NCBI RefSeq assembly: GCF_000265385.1 | Contig: NC_018013.1 | Span: 3,016,001 to 3,080,000 of the forward strand | Direction of reading: 5' to 3' | DNA: 64,000 nt | Source: Aequorivita sublithincola DSM 14238 | GTDB taxonomy: Bacteria > Bacteroidota > Bacteroidia > Flavobacteriales > Flavobacteriaceae | Shown here: in pieces, positions 34,498 to 45,500 of the stretch | Layout: every line of letters begins with the position of its first letter | How positions within the stretch are numbered: the stretch's first letter is position 1 | Notes under the pieces: generated by a model | What the model was told of the DNA's origin: nothing | The model's database searches: none | Seen by the model: only the letters and a program-made list of their open reading frames with translations | Made by a program: the position numbers and the translations under genes

Positions 34498-36543
34498 TTA
34501 TTCAGGATATTCTACTCGTAGATGATAGATATTATTAAGTTTCTTTTTTAGCACTTTTTTGATGGTCTCAATTTCTTTGAAGGTAATATTGGCATTCAGA
34601 AACTGCCCTTGCGCCATTTGATTGTTGATTATCTTTTCAACAAATTCATCTATAATTGAAGATGAAGGTTCCTTTAAACTCTTACTAGCAGCCTCCACGC
34701 TGTCTGCCATCATCAAAATCGCTGTTTCTTTGGAAAAAGGTATCGGACCAGGATAAATAAAATCTTCCTTGTTTGCCGCTCCTTGCTGATCCCGCTCCTT
34801 TTTATAGAAATAGTAAACCAAACTAGTTCCGTGATGGGTTCTTATAAAATCAATAACTCGGTCTGGAAGATTGTTTTTTCGAGCAATTTCAATTCCCTTT
34901 ATTACGTGATCTATAATTATTTTGGCACTTTCTTTTGGATCAAGTTCGTTGTGAGTGTTGATGGAATTCGCCTGATTTTCAGTAAACATAGTTGGATTCA
35001 GCATTTTACCAACATCGTGATAAAGCGCTCCTACCCTAACCAGCATACTGTTGGCGCCAATTTCGTTTGCTGCGGCTTCGGCTAGATTAGCTACGTTTAG
35101 GGAATGGTGAAAAGTTCCTGGAGCTTTGTTTGAAAGTTCTTTCAGCAATTTTGAATTGGTATCACTCAATTCCAACAAGGAAACATCTGAAACCAAACCG
35201 AAGATTTTTTCATAAAAATAAATCAGCGGATGTGCAAACAAGGTCGCCAAACCACAAAGAATGAAGTATTGAAAATTCTGCCATTCCATTGTTTGTATGT
35301 TTCCTTCCTGAATTACAAAGAAGGCGAAATAACCAAGAATGTATATTAACGTTATTTGTCCTACTGAGATAAAAAGGTTCGCTCTTTTGTACAATTCTGA
35401 AACGGTAAGAATAGTAACAATCCCAGCTATAAACTGCAGGAACATATATTCAAAACTATTAGGAACAATGAATCCAAGAAGTAAAATCGTTAAAACGTGT
35501 ACAAATAGCCCAACTCGCGGGTCGAAAAATGCTTTCAGAATTAGAGGTAAAATACAAATGGGCACTACATATACATAATCCGCATGCACTCTAAGCACCA
35601 CAGTTGTAAGGAAAACCATCAAAAAGATGTTAAAAAATATAAAAGTAACTTTGGTATTATTGTTATAAATTTCTGGTCTGTAATTTCTTAGAAAAAGAAA
35701 AAGCATCAAAAACACTAGCGAAACCAACATCGAATAGCCCACTAAAAGCCACAAATAATTGTTTTTGCTCCAAATCTGACTATCAAATTCTGCTTTCAAG
35801 GATTCTAATATTTGAAACTTATCGCCTTCTACAACTTCTCCTTTCGCGATAATACGCCCGCCTTTTTCAATGACGCCACGGTTAGGGTTAAGTGCTTTTA
35901 TCTCAGCATCTATCCCCGATTCTGTTAACTTTGAATTCAACTTTACGTTAGATTCAAACACTTCATTTAATATACTATACAGAAGCACTTGAACGTCTTC
36001 AACTTTATTCTTTTCAACTAATTCGCGTACCTTTTTATTTAAGTTTTCCTTTTTGAAGAGTTGTGAATAGTTACGTTCTGCTATTTCGTTTCCATTTTTT
36101 AAATAGATGAGTTTATCACCATCATAGGAATGAATTTCGTCAGTAACACCGTTTTTATAGGTTTCAGCAATAAAGGAGACTCCCAATCTTTCAACAGTTC
36201 TTTCTGGAGTTTTGTAGAGACTGTCTATGTATTTCATTTCAAGATTGCTTCGGAAATTTTCAGAAACAATTCCCTCCACATCACTGTCATATTCAAAATA
36301 AGGTATCGCATTGGCGCGTATTTCTTCGCGCTCCTTTTTCAGTGTATCTTCGTTTTTCTTAATAGTGAAACTGAAAGGCGCATACAAATTTTCATACTGC
36401 CAAGGCTTTCCTTTCTGAAAATTATACTTAAACTGCCCACCCTTCGGTAGGAGATAAATAACTAAAAGTGTGGAAATTATGAAAAGAAAAACCTTATAAA
36501 TAAGAGATTGGTTTTTTGCGAACAATGATAAAAGGTTCTTCAT
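34498..36543 (-). CDS. 7TM-HD family phosphohydrolase (PgpH-like)
   Basis: A 681-residue protein. An N-terminal membrane helix (15-32) is followed by an extracytoplasmic 7TMR-HDED domain (about 40-270), seven membrane helices (about 270-470) and a cytosolic HD domain. The HD domain shows APGTFHHSLNVANLAEAAA, VGALYHDVGKM and DHVIKGIEIA. The family member PgpH hydrolyses c-di-AMP; in Bacteroidota the family is conserved and c-di-AMP is the likely substrate. Its stop is 225 bases before the dabB start on the same strand, so it could be upstream of dab in transcription, but the spacer has its own operator-like sites. Confidence 0.88.
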   Translation of the reverse strand: MKNLLSLFAKNQSLIYKVFLFIISTLLVIYLLPKGGQFKYNFQKGKPWQYENLYAPFSFTIKKNEDTLKKEREEIRANAIPYFEYDSDVEGIVSENFRSNLEMKYIDSLYKTPERTVERLGVSFIAETYKNGVTDEIHSYDGDKLIYLKNGNEIAERNYSQLFKKENLNKKVRELVEKNKVEDVQVLLYSILNEVFESNVKLNSKLTESGIDAEIKALNPNRGVIEKGGRIIAKGEVVEGDKFQILESLKAEFDSQIWSKNNYLWLLVGYSMLVSLVFLMLFLFLRNYRPEIYNNNTKVTFIFFNIFLMVFLTTVVLRVHADYVYVVPICILPLILKAFFDPRVGLFVHVLTILLLGFIVPNSFEYMFLQFIAGIVTILTVSELYKRANLFISVGQITLIYILGYFAFFVIQEGNIQTMEWQNFQYFILCGLATLFAHPLIYFYEKIFGLVSDVSLLELSDTNSKLLKELSNKAPGTFHHSLNVANLAEAAANEIGANSMLVRVGALYHDVGKMLNPTMFTENQANSINTHNELDPKESAKIIIDHVIKGIEIARKNNLPDRVIDFIRTHHGTSLVYYFYKKERDQQGAANKEDFIYPGPIPFSKETAILMMADSVEAASKSLKEPSSSIIDEFVEKIINNQMAQGQFLNANITFKEIETIKKVLKKKLNNIYHLRVEYPE

Positions 36544-36610
36544 AAAATGATTACTTGGAGTAAAGGTATAAATAAGGAACGAGTTATCCCAAAACCAATA
36601 CCTACAAAGA

Positions 36611-36641
36611 TTGATTTTTAAGATGGAAATCCGTAATTTCG
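36611..36641 (+). promoter_or_regulatory. Promoter of the thiolase gene
   Basis: TTG at 36611-36613 and TAATTTCG at 36634-36641 (one mismatch to TAnnTTTG), 20 bases apart, 31 bases before the ATG at 36673. Confidence 0.5.
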
Positions 36642-36672
36642 CAGTCCTTATTTCAAATTAAAAAACAGTAGC

Positions 36673-37851
36673 ATGAGTAATAAAGTAGTTATAGTATCTG
36701 CAGTAAGAACACCTATAGGAAGTTTTATGGGAAGCCTTTCATCACTTACCGCAACCCAATTGGGCTCTGCAGCGATTAAAGGAGCTTTAGCAAAAATAAA
36801 CCTTGATCCTTCTTTGGTTCAGGAAGTTTTTATGGGCAATGTGGTTCAGGCTGGCGTGGGCCAAGCTCCTGCAAGACAAGCCGCTCTTGGCGCTGGGTTA
36901 TCAGACTCCGTTCCTGCTACAACTATTAATAAAGTGTGCGCTTCTGGTATGAAAGCCGTTATGCAAGCCGCGCAAACAATTGCCCTTGGCGATGCAGATA
37001 TCGTAGTTGCTGGCGGAATGGAAAGTATGAGTAACATTCCACACTATGTGCATATGCGCAACGGAACAAAATTTGGTCCAGCTACTTTAATTGATGGTAT
37101 GCAAAAAGATGGTTTGGTAGATGCTTACGACCATAATGCGATGGGAACCTGCGCAGATCTTTGTGCTACAGAATATAATTTTTCTCGTGAAGACCAAGAT
37201 GCTTACGCAGTAAAGTCTTACGAACGCTCTGCAAAAGCTTGGGCTGATGGAAAGTTTGACGAAGAAGTAATTTCAGTTGAAGTTCCACAACGTCGTGGCG
37301 AACCTGTTATAGTTTCCGAAGATGAAGAATATAAAAACGTAAAAATGGACAAGATTTCTTCTTTACGTCCTGCTTTCACAAAAGATGGAACCGTAACTGC
37401 TGCCAACGCTTCCACAATTAATGATGGTGCTGGTGCAATGATTTTAATGAGTGAAGCGAAAGCGAAAGAATTAGGACTAACTCCATTGGCATATATTAAA
37501 GGTTATGCAGATGCTGCACAGGAACCAAAATGGTTTACTACAGCTCCAGCTAAAGCACTTCCAAAGGCAATTGCGAAAGCTGGGATTGATATAAAAGATG
37601 TTGATTATTTTGAATTTAACGAAGCTTTTTCAGTAGTTGGTCTTGCCAACATGAAAATTTTGGGATTGAATGACAGTAACGTTAACGTAAATGGTGGAGC
37701 CGTTTCTTTAGGCCATCCACTTGGTTGCAGCGGCGTTCGAATTTTGATTACACTTCTAAATGTATTGAAACAAAACGATGCTAAAATTGGTGCCGCAGCA
37801 ATCTGTAATGGCGGTGGTGGTGCTTCTGCAATGGTAATTGAAAGAATCTAA
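36673..37851 (+). CDS. Acetyl-CoA C-acyltransferase (thiolase)
   Basis: A 392-residue thiolase of normal length. NKVCASGMKA holds the nucleophile Cys89; NEAFSVVGLA and GGAVSLGHPLGCSG hold the catalytic His residues; ICNGGGGAS holds the second Cys. It catalyses either acetoacetyl-CoA formation or the last step of beta-oxidation. Length and the single-gene context (no FadB/FadJ neighbour) favour acetyl-CoA C-acetyltransferase. The NlpC/P60 gene starts 25 bases after its stop and may be co-transcribed. Confidence 0.93.
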   Translation: MSNKVVIVSAVRTPIGSFMGSLSSLTATQLGSAAIKGALAKINLDPSLVQEVFMGNVVQAGVGQAPARQAALGAGLSDSVPATTINKVCASGMKAVMQAAQTIALGDADIVVAGGMESMSNIPHYVHMRNGTKFGPATLIDGMQKDGLVDAYDHNAMGTCADLCATEYNFSREDQDAYAVKSYERSAKAWADGKFDEEVISVEVPQRRGEPVIVSEDEEYKNVKMDKISSLRPAFTKDGTVTAANASTINDGAGAMILMSEAKAKELGLTPLAYIKGYADAAQEPKWFTTAPAKALPKAIAKAGIDIKDVDYFEFNEAFSVVGLANMKILGLNDSNVNVNGGAVSLGHPLGCSGVRILITLLNVLKQNDAKIGAAAICNGGGGASAMVIERI

Positions 37852-37876
37852 ACCGTATATTCTCAAATTTTTCTGA

Positions 37877-38626
37877 ATGGATTACGGTATTTGCAATTTA
37901 AGTATTGTCCCAATTCGAGCCGAGGCTTCCGATGCGAGCGAAATGGTGACGCAGCTACTTTATGGCGAACATTTCAAAATACTGGAAACCCGCAAAAAAT
38001 GGAGCCGTATCCGTTTGGCTTTTGATAAATATGAAGGTTGGATAGATAATAAACAATTTGTATCTATTTCTGAAGAAGACTATTCAGATTTTGATGAAGC
38101 GAAACTTAAACTTTCGTCGGACTTGGTTGATTTTGTTATTTCTTCTGAAAGTCAGCTTTTCTCTATTTGCTTAGGAAGTACTATTTCAGCCACGGAATAT
38201 TTAAAACAAAAATTTGAAGGAAAATTTGTTTCTGAAATTCTTCCGAAGAAAAATTTAATTGAAACTTCCCTACTCTACTTAAACACGCCCTACTTATGGG
38301 GTGGTAAATCTCCTTTTGGGATTGATTGCAGCGGTTTCACACAAATGGTGTACAAACTTAACGGTTATAAACTACTTCGCGACGCCAGCCAACAAGCAAC
38401 ACAAGGCGAAGCACTAAGTTTTATTGAAGAAAGCGAGCCAGGAGATTTAGCCTTTTTCGACAATGAAGAAGGAAAAATAACTCACGTTGGCATTATAATG
38501 GAAGACAACTACATAATCCACGCTCACGGAAAAGTACGCATTGATAGATTGGACCACAGCGGAATTTTTAATTATGAATTGCGTAACCACACTCACAAAC
38601 TTCGAGTAATAAAGAGAATTGTTTAA
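37877..38626 (+). CDS. NlpC/P60 (C40) peptidase with SH3-like domain
   Basis: A 249-residue protein with no obvious signal peptide. The N-terminal SH3-like domain (about 1-65, CNLSIVPIRAEASDASEM then GEHFKILE and WSRIRLAFDKYEGWI) is typical of cell-wall binding. The peptidase domain (about 125-245) has SPFGIDCSGFTQMVY with catalytic Cys151 and ITHVGIIMED with His203. Such enzymes cut gamma-D-glutamyl-meso-diaminopimelate bonds in peptidoglycan or recycled muropeptides. Lack of a signal peptide points to a cytosolic muropeptide-recycling role, as in YkfC-type enzymes. Confidence 0.88.
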   Translation: MDYGICNLSIVPIRAEASDASEMVTQLLYGEHFKILETRKKWSRIRLAFDKYEGWIDNKQFVSISEEDYSDFDEAKLKLSSDLVDFVISSESQLFSICLGSTISATEYLKQKFEGKFVSEILPKKNLIETSLLYLNTPYLWGGKSPFGIDCSGFTQMVYKLNGYKLLRDASQQATQGEALSFIEESEPGDLAFFDNEEGKITHVGIIMEDNYIIHAHGKVRIDRLDHSGIFNYELRNHTHKLRVIKRIV

Positions 38627-38786
38627 GCTAAAGTTTATATACAAGACCTAAGACAAAAAGACATAGGTAGTAGGATAATCTCGGAAGAACTGGAAATTTT
38701 TAGGAAGTTGAACTTCCTTGATTAGAGTTGGCCGATTTAGCCTTATGTCCTAAGTTTTATAGTCCTAAGTCATTACTATTAACAAC

Positions 38787-38812
38787 AAAACCCCTGAAAT
38801 TTCAGAGGTTTT
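38787..38812. terminator. Bidirectional terminator before the TPR gene end
   Basis: Arms AAAACCCCTGAAA and TTTCAGAGGTTTT (one mismatch). The preceding 38627-38786 holds only degenerate repeats of a CCTAAG/TAGTCC type and no gene. Confidence 0.7.
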
Positions 38813-38838
38813 GATTAATAGATATTGTAAACTTTTTG

Positions 38839-40098
38839 TTATCCTTTCTTTTCTATAGCATCAAGTTTCGCTTTCATTGCTTTGTAATTAGCATCATCAG
38901 AAAGTTGGCTATAAATGTTCATTAAGGTTCTTATTACCTCTGAGTTATTAGGGCTTAATTTTAAAGCTCTTTCTAAATATGGCTTTGTTTCGCTATAAAG
39001 ATCATTTCTTTCTTGTTTTAGCGCGTCATACTTCTTGTTGTCTGCTGAAGAATTTCCTAAGCCGTTCATTTGTTCAACCAAAACACTTTCACCAGAAAGC
39101 ATCAAAACAGCAATATTGATAAGTGCGCCTTCATAATCAGGTTTTAACTCTAATGCTTTATTGTAATATCCAATTGCTTTTTCTTTGTTGCCTATTTCAG
39201 CACTACCAACACCAAGATTGAAATAAATTTCTGGATTTTCTGGGTCTGACGCTACGATTTTGTTCATTAGCTCATTATATCTTTCAACATCACCCATTTT
39301 ATAGCTCATATCTGCATCTGCGCGCATTAAATATACATCGTTTGGGCTTTCCGCACGAGCAACTTTCATAAGCTCTACTGCCTTTTCATTATTTCCCAAC
39401 TCAATATATATAAGGGTCATGTTTCGAAGAATTTCCCCTTTTTTAGATTCAGAAACACGTTTTTCTGGTTTGATGAATTCGCCAGATTTAACGGCTATGT
39501 TTCGCACATTTTCGTTATCAAAAGCTTCCACTTCTCCAGTTTCTTTACGCGTTGCAACAAATTCCTCTGTTACACCAGTGTAACCAGAATCCAAAATCAT
39601 TTGATAATATTTTATGGCTGTGTCATAATCCTTGCCATTCACAGCATTTCCAGCCGCATAGTATAAATCAGACGCATCATTGCTCACCATATAGCTAGTG
39701 TAAAGTTTGTCCGTCGCCAATTTATAGTTCTCAGCATTCTGGTCTGTTATTGCACCATTAATTAAAGCAGCTCTAAGATTTTGCAAAGGAGCAGCTAACT
39801 GATCTTTCATTTTTGGATTCAATTCCAAAGCTTTGCTAAATGCTTCAGCAGAACCTTTTAATTTTTTGTAATCTGATCCCCCAGATCCCAATAAGGCTTC
39901 TCCTCTTGCAGCGTAAAATTGTGCTCTAATATCATTATCTGCGGCACCAAGCATTGGTTCTGCTTCGCTTAAATAGGTTAGCGCTTCACTATATTCATTT
40001 GATTTTATCGCTTTTTCAGCTTTTTTTATTTCCTTTTTTTGTCCAAATGAAATAGCAGATACAAACGCTAGTCCTGTTATTAAAATTCGTGTTTTCAT
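38839..40098 (-). CDS. Exported tetratricopeptide-repeat protein
   Basis: A 419-residue protein with signal peptide MKTRILITGLAFVSAISFGQ. About eight TPR units follow, e.g. AIKYYQMILDSGYTG, IYIELGNNEKAVELMKVARA and YFNLGVGSAEIGNKEKAIGY. TPR arrays are protein-protein scaffolds; this would sit in the periplasm. It follows gyrA by 10 bases and is probably read with it, a gene order conserved in many flavobacteria. No enzymatic domain is seen. Confidence 0.88.
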   Translation of the reverse strand: MKTRILITGLAFVSAISFGQKKEIKKAEKAIKSNEYSEALTYLSEAEPMLGAADNDIRAQFYAARGEALLGSGGSDYKKLKGSAEAFSKALELNPKMKDQLAAPLQNLRAALINGAITDQNAENYKLATDKLYTSYMVSNDASDLYYAAGNAVNGKDYDTAIKYYQMILDSGYTGVTEEFVATRKETGEVEAFDNENVRNIAVKSGEFIKPEKRVSESKKGEILRNMTLIYIELGNNEKAVELMKVARAESPNDVYLMRADADMSYKMGDVERYNELMNKIVASDPENPEIYFNLGVGSAEIGNKEKAIGYYNKALELKPDYEGALINIAVLMLSGESVLVEQMNGLGNSSADNKKYDALKQERNDLYSETKPYLERALKLSPNNSEVIRTLMNIYSQLSDDANYKAMKAKLDAIEKKG

Positions 40099-40108
40099 GT
40101 TTTAAAGT

Positions 40109-42664
40109 TTATTCGTTATTATCGGTTTGAGATTCGTTATTGTCAAGAGTTGTGCCATTATTGTTTTCATCAGTGCTCTCGCCGTTTTCTTCAACTTCAT
40201 TTTCAACTTCAACTTCGTCCTCATCATCGTCTTTCATTGCTTTTGCAACTGCTGCAATGGCATCATCTTCCCTAACTTTGATAAGTCGAACACCTTGAGT
40301 GGCGCGGCCCATAACGCGAAGATCTGCAACGCCCATTCTAATGGCGATCCCAGATTTGTTGATAATCATTAAATCATCATCATCGGTTACGTTTTTCATG
40401 GCGACTAATTTACCAGTTTTTTCGGTAATATTAATAGTTTTCACTCCTTTTCCTCCTCTGTTAGTGATTCGGTAATCATCAATAGATGACCTTTTTCCGT
40501 ATCCATTTTCGGAAACAACTAATATGTCTGAATCATTTTCGTTTACGGCAATCATACCAATAACTTCGTCTTTTTCATTACCAAGTCTAATTCCACGAAC
40601 ACCGGAAGCGTTACGTCCCATAGATCTGGTTTTTTCCTCTTCAAAACGAATGGCTTTTCCAGAGCGAACGGCTAGCATAACTTGGCTGTTACCTGTAGTT
40701 AGTTTTGCTTCAAGCAATTCATCGCCTTCACGAATGGTAATAGCATTTATACCATTGGTTCTTGGTCTAGAATATTGCTCTAAAGGCGTTTTCTTAACTT
40801 GTCCTTTCTTGGTAGCCATAATTACATAATGACTGTTTACGTATTCTTCATCTTTTAAATCTTGGGTACAGATAAAAGCCATTACTTTATCATCTGGTTC
40901 AATATTTATTAGGTTTTGAATTGCTCTACCTTTAGAAGTACGCGATCCTTCTGGAATTTCAAAAACACGCATCCAGAAACATTTTCCTTTTTGGGTGAAG
41001 AACAACATATATTGGTGATTGGTACCCACGAAAAGATGTTCTAAGAAATCTTCATTTCGCGTAGCCGAAGCTTTTTGGCCAACACCACCTCTATGCTGAG
41101 TTTTATATTCTGAAAGTGAAGTACGTTTAATATAACCAGCGTGCGAAATGGTTAAAACCACCTGCTCATCTGCAATTAAATCTGTAATACTAACATCGCC
41201 ACCTGCATATTCAATAACAGAACGACGCTCATCACCATATTTTGCTCGAATTTCTTCAAGTTCTTCAGTAATAATTTTCATTCTAAGCTCTTTGCTTGCA
41301 AGAATATCTTTATAACCTTGAATTGTTTTCATCAATTCTTCGTACTCAGTGCGAAGTTTGTCTTGTTCTAGACCAGTTAACTGGCGAAGACGCATTTCAA
41401 CAATCGCTTTGGCTTGTATTTCTGAAAGTTTGAACGCTTCAATCAATCGCTCTCTGGCTTCATCGGCATTTGAAGATGCGCGAATCAATCTAATGACTTC
41501 ATCTATATTATCTGAAGCAATAATTAATCCTTCTAAAATATGTGCTCGTTCTTCTGCTTTTCGAAGTAAATATTCGGTTCTACGAACAACAACTTCATGA
41601 CGATGCTCTACGAAATAGTGAATAAGTTCCTTCAAATTCAGCATTTGTGGTCTTCCTTTTACCAACGCGATATTGTTCACGCTGAAACTGGATTGCAATG
41701 CCGTGTATTTATATAAGGTATTAAGAACGATGTTTGGAATAGCGTCGCGCTTCAAAATGTAAACGATACGCATTCCATTTCTATCACTTTCATCTCGGAT
41801 ATTTGATATGCCTTCGATTTTCTTATCGTTCACCATATCAGCGGTTTTCTTAATCATATCCGCTTTATTCACTTGATATGGAATTTCAGTAACGATAATA
41901 CATTCTCGTCCTTGAACTTCTTCAAAAGTTGCTTTAGCTCGCATTACTACACGGCCACGACCTGTGTGGAATGCTTCGCGAACACCTTCATAACCATAGA
42001 TAGTTCCACCTGTTGGAAAATCTGGAGCCTTAATGTGCTGCATCAATCCATCGATGTCTATATCGTTGTCTTCAATGTATGCAATAGTCCCGTTAATCAC
42101 TTCAGTTAAGTTGTGTGGCGGCATATTTGTTGCCATACCTACAGCAATTCCACTTGCTCCATTAATCAAAAGTCCCGGAACACGGGTTGGAAGAACAGTT
42201 GGTTCTTTTAAAGTATCATCAAAATTTAACTGATGGTCAACAGTATCTTTATCAATATCCGCAAGCATGTCTTCAGAAATTTTCTGCATTCTTGCTTCTG
42301 TATATCGCATTGCCGCTGGGCTATCACCATCTACCGATCCGAAGTTACCTTGTCCGTCAACTAGCATATAGCGAAGGCTCCATTCTTGAGCCATTCGCAC
42401 CATTGCGTCATAAACAGAAGTATCACCGTGTGGATGATATTTACCAAGAACTTCCCCAACAATTCTGGCGGATTTTTTATGTGCGCCCGTAGCTCTAATA
42501 CCCAGTTCGTGCATTCCGAACAAAACCCTTCTGTGTACAGGTTTCATTCCATCGCGAACATCTGGCAGCGCACGTGACACTATGACCGACATCGAATAAT
42601 CGATGTAGGCAGATTTCATTTCATCTTCAATGTTAATAGGGATTATTTTATCACCTTCAGCCAT
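40109..42664 (-). CDS. gyrA: DNA gyrase subunit A
   Basis: An 851-residue type II topoisomerase subunit. [13 protein letters not shown] carries the DNA-cleaving Tyr121. The quinolone pocket is [15 protein letters not shown], with Thr82 where E. coli has Ser83, and Asp86 for Asp87. The C-terminal beta-pinwheel (about 500-800) wraps DNA; its GyrA-box position reads QHRGGVG instead of QRRGGKG, while NRGGKG occurs in a later blade. The last 40 residues are an Asp/Glu/Asn tail. It is divergent from clpC with 257 bases between. Confidence 0.97.
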   Translation of the reverse strand: MAEGDKIIPINIEDEMKSAYIDYSMSVIVSRALPDVRDGMKPVHRRVLFGMHELGIRATGAHKKSARIVGEVLGKYHPHGDTSVYDAMVRMAQEWSLRYMLVDGQGNFGSVDGDSPAAMRYTEARMQKISEDMLADIDKDTVDHQLNFDDTLKEPTVLPTRVPGLLINGASGIAVGMATNMPPHNLTEVINGTIAYIEDNDIDIDGLMQHIKAPDFPTGGTIYGYEGVREAFHTGRGRVVMRAKATFEEVQGRECIIVTEIPYQVNKADMIKKTADMVNDKKIEGISNIRDESDRNGMRIVYILKRDAIPNIVLNTLYKYTALQSSFSVNNIALVKGRPQMLNLKELIHYFVEHRHEVVVRRTEYLLRKAEERAHILEGLIIASDNIDEVIRLIRASSNADEARERLIEAFKLSEIQAKAIVEMRLRQLTGLEQDKLRTEYEELMKTIQGYKDILASKELRMKIITEELEEIRAKYGDERRSVIEYAGGDVSITDLIADEQVVLTISHAGYIKRTSLSEYKTQHRGGVGQKASATRNEDFLEHLFVGTNHQYMLFFTQKGKCFWMRVFEIPEGSRTSKGRAIQNLINIEPDDKVMAFICTQDLKDEEYVNSHYVIMATKKGQVKKTPLEQYSRPRTNGINAITIREGDELLEAKLTTGNSQVMLAVRSGKAIRFEEEKTRSMGRNASGVRGIRLGNEKDEVIGMIAVNENDSDILVVSENGYGKRSSIDDYRITNRGGKGVKTINITEKTGKLVAMKNVTDDDDLMIINKSGIAIRMGVADLRVMGRATQGVRLIKVREDDAIAAVAKAMKDDDEDEVEVENEVEENGESTDENNNGTTLDNNESQTDNNE

Positions 42665-42921
42665 AAAAAATAGGATTATTTATTGTTAATAAACTAATGG
42701 AGCAAGATACACTTTTTCGTAGGCTTAACAGGGGTTTTTGCCATTCGTTATTCAAGTATTTATTAACAAATTTGGGGGTTAAAATCGTTAATAAGTATCG
42801 GTGTTTATTCTTTGGATTCTACTATATATTTTGTCCTTTTACTAAAATCAATCATTTAGGAACAGTATTTGCCCTATTTTGGTTAATTTAGTAGTTATAA
42901 AGAAGATTGAATATATAAAAT
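42665..42921. promoter_or_regulatory. gyrA-clpC divergent promoter region
   Basis: A 257-base AT-rich spacer. On the minus strand TATCTTGC (one mismatch to TAnnTTTG) lies about 45 bases before the gyrA ATG. On the plus strand TATTTTGG occurs about 50 bases before the clpC ATG. No CtsR/CIRCE-type inverted repeat is seen. A 64-codon reading frame in the spacer has no protein-like features. Confidence 0.4.
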
Positions 42922-45477
42922 ATGGATGATAATTTTTCCCCCAGAGTAAAAGATGTAATTGCATACAGCAAAGAAGAAGCCTTGCGTTTAGGCCACGATT
43001 TTATTGGTACGGAGCACCTAATGCTCGGACTTTTAAGAGATGGAAACGGCAAAGCATTAACTATTCTGAATGCACTTGCTATAGACTTAAGTCATTTACG
43101 CAGAAAAGTAGAAATACTAAGTCCAGCAAACCCTGGAGTGATTGCAAATACGAACGATAAAAAGAATCTACACTTAACCCGTCAAGCAGAAAGAGCGCTG
43201 AAGACAACATTTTTGGAAGCAAAGTTGTTTCAAAGCAACTCCATAAATACTGCACATTTGCTATTGTGTATTCTTCGGAATGAAAATGACCCAACAACCA
43301 AGTTGTTAAATAAAATGAAGGTGGACTATGATGTAGTTAAAGACCAATTTAAACTTATGATAACAAACGACGACGATTATATAGACCCTACTCCAAGTGC
43401 TGAAGCGTTTCCAAATGACGACGACACTTCTGCAGAAGATGCTGGCAAGGAAAATTTATTTGCTGGAACTACTGCAAAAACGAACAAGAAATCTAAAACA
43501 CCTGTTTTGGATAACTTCGGAAGAGATCTTACTGCAATGGCAGAAGAAGGAAAACTAGACCCTGTTGTAGGTCGTGAAAACGAAATACAACGTGTTTCAC
43601 AAATCTTAAGTAGAAGAAAAAAGAACAATCCATTGTTGATTGGAGAACCAGGTGTTGGTAAATCCGCCATTGCCGAAGGTTTAGCACTTCGTATAATTCA
43701 ACGAAAAGTTTCACGTATTCTTTATGACAAAAGAGTGGTAACTTTAGATCTAGCAAGCCTTGTGGCTGGAACCAAATATCGTGGCCAGTTTGAAGAACGT
43801 ATGAAAGCCGTAATGAACGAACTTGAAAAGAATGATGATATTATTCTTTTTATTGATGAAATCCATACTATCGTTGGCGCTGGTGGCGCTACAGGTTCTT
43901 TGGATGCTTCAAATATGTTCAAACCAGCATTGGCTAGAGGCGAAATACAATGTATAGGTGCAACCACTCTTGATGAATACAGACAGTATATTGAAAAAGA
44001 TGGTGCCTTAGAAAGACGTTTTCAAAAAGTATTGGTTGAACCAACTACCGTTGACGAAACAATCGAAATTCTTAAAAATATTAAGGACAAGTATGAAGCG
44101 CACCACAATGTAATCTATACAGATGATGCCATTGATGCCTGCGTAAAGCTTACCAATAGATATATGACTGAGCGTTTTCTTCCAGACAAAGCGATTGATG
44201 CTTTAGATGAAGCTGGTTCTCGTGTCCACATTACCAATATTAATGTTCCAGAAAAAATTCTTCAAATTGAAAAACAATTGGAAGAAGTGCGTGAACTTAA
44301 AAACACTGTTGTAAAAAAGCAGAAATACGAAGAAGCCGCAAAACTTCGCGATGACGAGAAAAATCTTGAAAAAGAACTAGCCGTTCAACAAGAACAGTGG
44401 GAAGCAGATTCAAAACTTCACAAAGAGACCGTTTCTGAAGAAGATGTGGCAGAAGTAGTTTCAATGATGACGGGCGTGCCCGTAAACAGAATTGCACAAA
44501 CGGAAAGTAAAAAACTTGCCGCACTACCCGACCGAATCAAAGGAAAAGTAATCGGTCAGGATGAAGCTGTTGCCAAAGTTGTGAAAGCAATTCAACGTAA
44601 CCGTGCAGGATTGAAAGATCCTAATAAACCGATTGGTTCCTTTATATTCTTAGGACAAACCGGAGTTGGTAAAACACAACTTGCAAAAGTACTTGCCAAA
44701 GAATTGTTTGATTCCGACACTGCGCTGGTTCGTATTGATATGAGTGAATATATGGAGAAATTCGCCATTTCACGTTTGGTTGGTGCACCTCCAGGATATG
44801 TGGGTTATGAAGAAGGTGGTCAATTAACTGAAAAGATAAGAAGAAAGCCTTATGCAGTTTTACTTTTAGATGAAATTGAAAAAGCACATCCAGATGTTTT
44901 CAATATGTTGCTTCAAGTTTTGGACGATGGGTATTTAACTGATAGTCTCGGAAGAAAAATTGACTTCAGAAATACAATTATAATTATGACTTCCAACATT
45001 GGAGCTCGTCAGATTAAGGACTTTGGACAGGGTGTTGGTTTTGGAACTTCAGCAAAAAAAGATCAAGAATCATCACACACCAAAAGTGTCATTGAAAATG
45101 CTTTAAAGAAAACGTTTGCACCAGAATTCTTAAACAGAATTGATGATGTAATGGTTTTCAACGCTTTAGAAAGAGAGGATATTCACAAAATTATAGATAT
45201 CGAGTTGGATAAATTGTTCCTTCGTATTTCAGATTTAGGATATGAACTTAAACTTACTGAAAAGGCGAAAGACTATATTGCAGACAAAGGTTTTGATAAG
45301 CAATACGGTGCAAGACCTTTAAATAGGGCTATTCAGAAATATATTGAAGATGCTTTGGCAGAAGAAATCATAAACAGCAGTTTGCAAGAAGGTGATGCCA
45401 TAACGATGGATCTTGACGAAACTACAAATGAGCTAACAATAAAAATTAAAAAACAGAAAAAAACAACAGAATCTTAA
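42922..45477 (+). CDS. clpC: ClpC-type AAA+ unfoldase of the Clp protease
   Basis: An 851-residue class I Clp ATPase. Two Clp_N repeats (1-150) precede AAA domain 1 with Walker A GEPGVGKSA and Walker B IILFIDEIHT, a short middle coiled-coil with a UVR-like KYEEAAKLRDDEKNLE, and AAA domain 2 with GQTGVGKTQLAK and a C-terminal D2-small domain. The short middle region marks ClpC rather than ClpB. It unfolds substrates and feeds them to ClpP. ClpP is not encoded here. Confidence 0.95.
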   Translation: MDDNFSPRVKDVIAYSKEEALRLGHDFIGTEHLMLGLLRDGNGKALTILNALAIDLSHLRRKVEILSPANPGVIANTNDKKNLHLTRQAERALKTTFLEAKLFQSNSINTAHLLLCILRNENDPTTKLLNKMKVDYDVVKDQFKLMITNDDDYIDPTPSAEAFPNDDDTSAEDAGKENLFAGTTAKTNKKSKTPVLDNFGRDLTAMAEEGKLDPVVGRENEIQRVSQILSRRKKNNPLLIGEPGVGKSAIAEGLALRIIQRKVSRILYDKRVVTLDLASLVAGTKYRGQFEERMKAVMNELEKNDDIILFIDEIHTIVGAGGATGSLDASNMFKPALARGEIQCIGATTLDEYRQYIEKDGALERRFQKVLVEPTTVDETIEILKNIKDKYEAHHNVIYTDDAIDACVKLTNRYMTERFLPDKAIDALDEAGSRVHITNINVPEKILQIEKQLEEVRELKNTVVKKQKYEEAAKLRDDEKNLEKELAVQQEQWEADSKLHKETVSEEDVAEVVSMMTGVPVNRIAQTESKKLAALPDRIKGKVIGQDEAVAKVVKAIQRNRAGLKDPNKPIGSFIFLGQTGVGKTQLAKVLAKELFDSDTALVRIDMSEYMEKFAISRLVGAPPGYVGYEEGGQLTEKIRRKPYAVLLLDEIEKAHPDVFNMLLQVLDDGYLTDSLGRKIDFRNTIIIMTSNIGARQIKDFGQGVGFGTSAKKDQESSHTKSVIENALKKTFAPEFLNRIDDVMVFNALEREDIHKIIDIELDKLFLRISDLGYELKLTEKAKDYIADKGFDKQYGARPLNRAIQKYIEDALAEEIINSSLQEGDAITMDLDETTNELTIKIKKQKKTTES

Positions 45478-45500
45478 TTTCAATTGTCATATCTTTAATC

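Noticed and set aside
42697..42891. 64-codon frame in the gyrA-clpC spacer
   Set aside because: Covers both promoter regions, is Phe/Leu/Tyr-rich as expected from AT-rich noncoding DNA, and matches no family.
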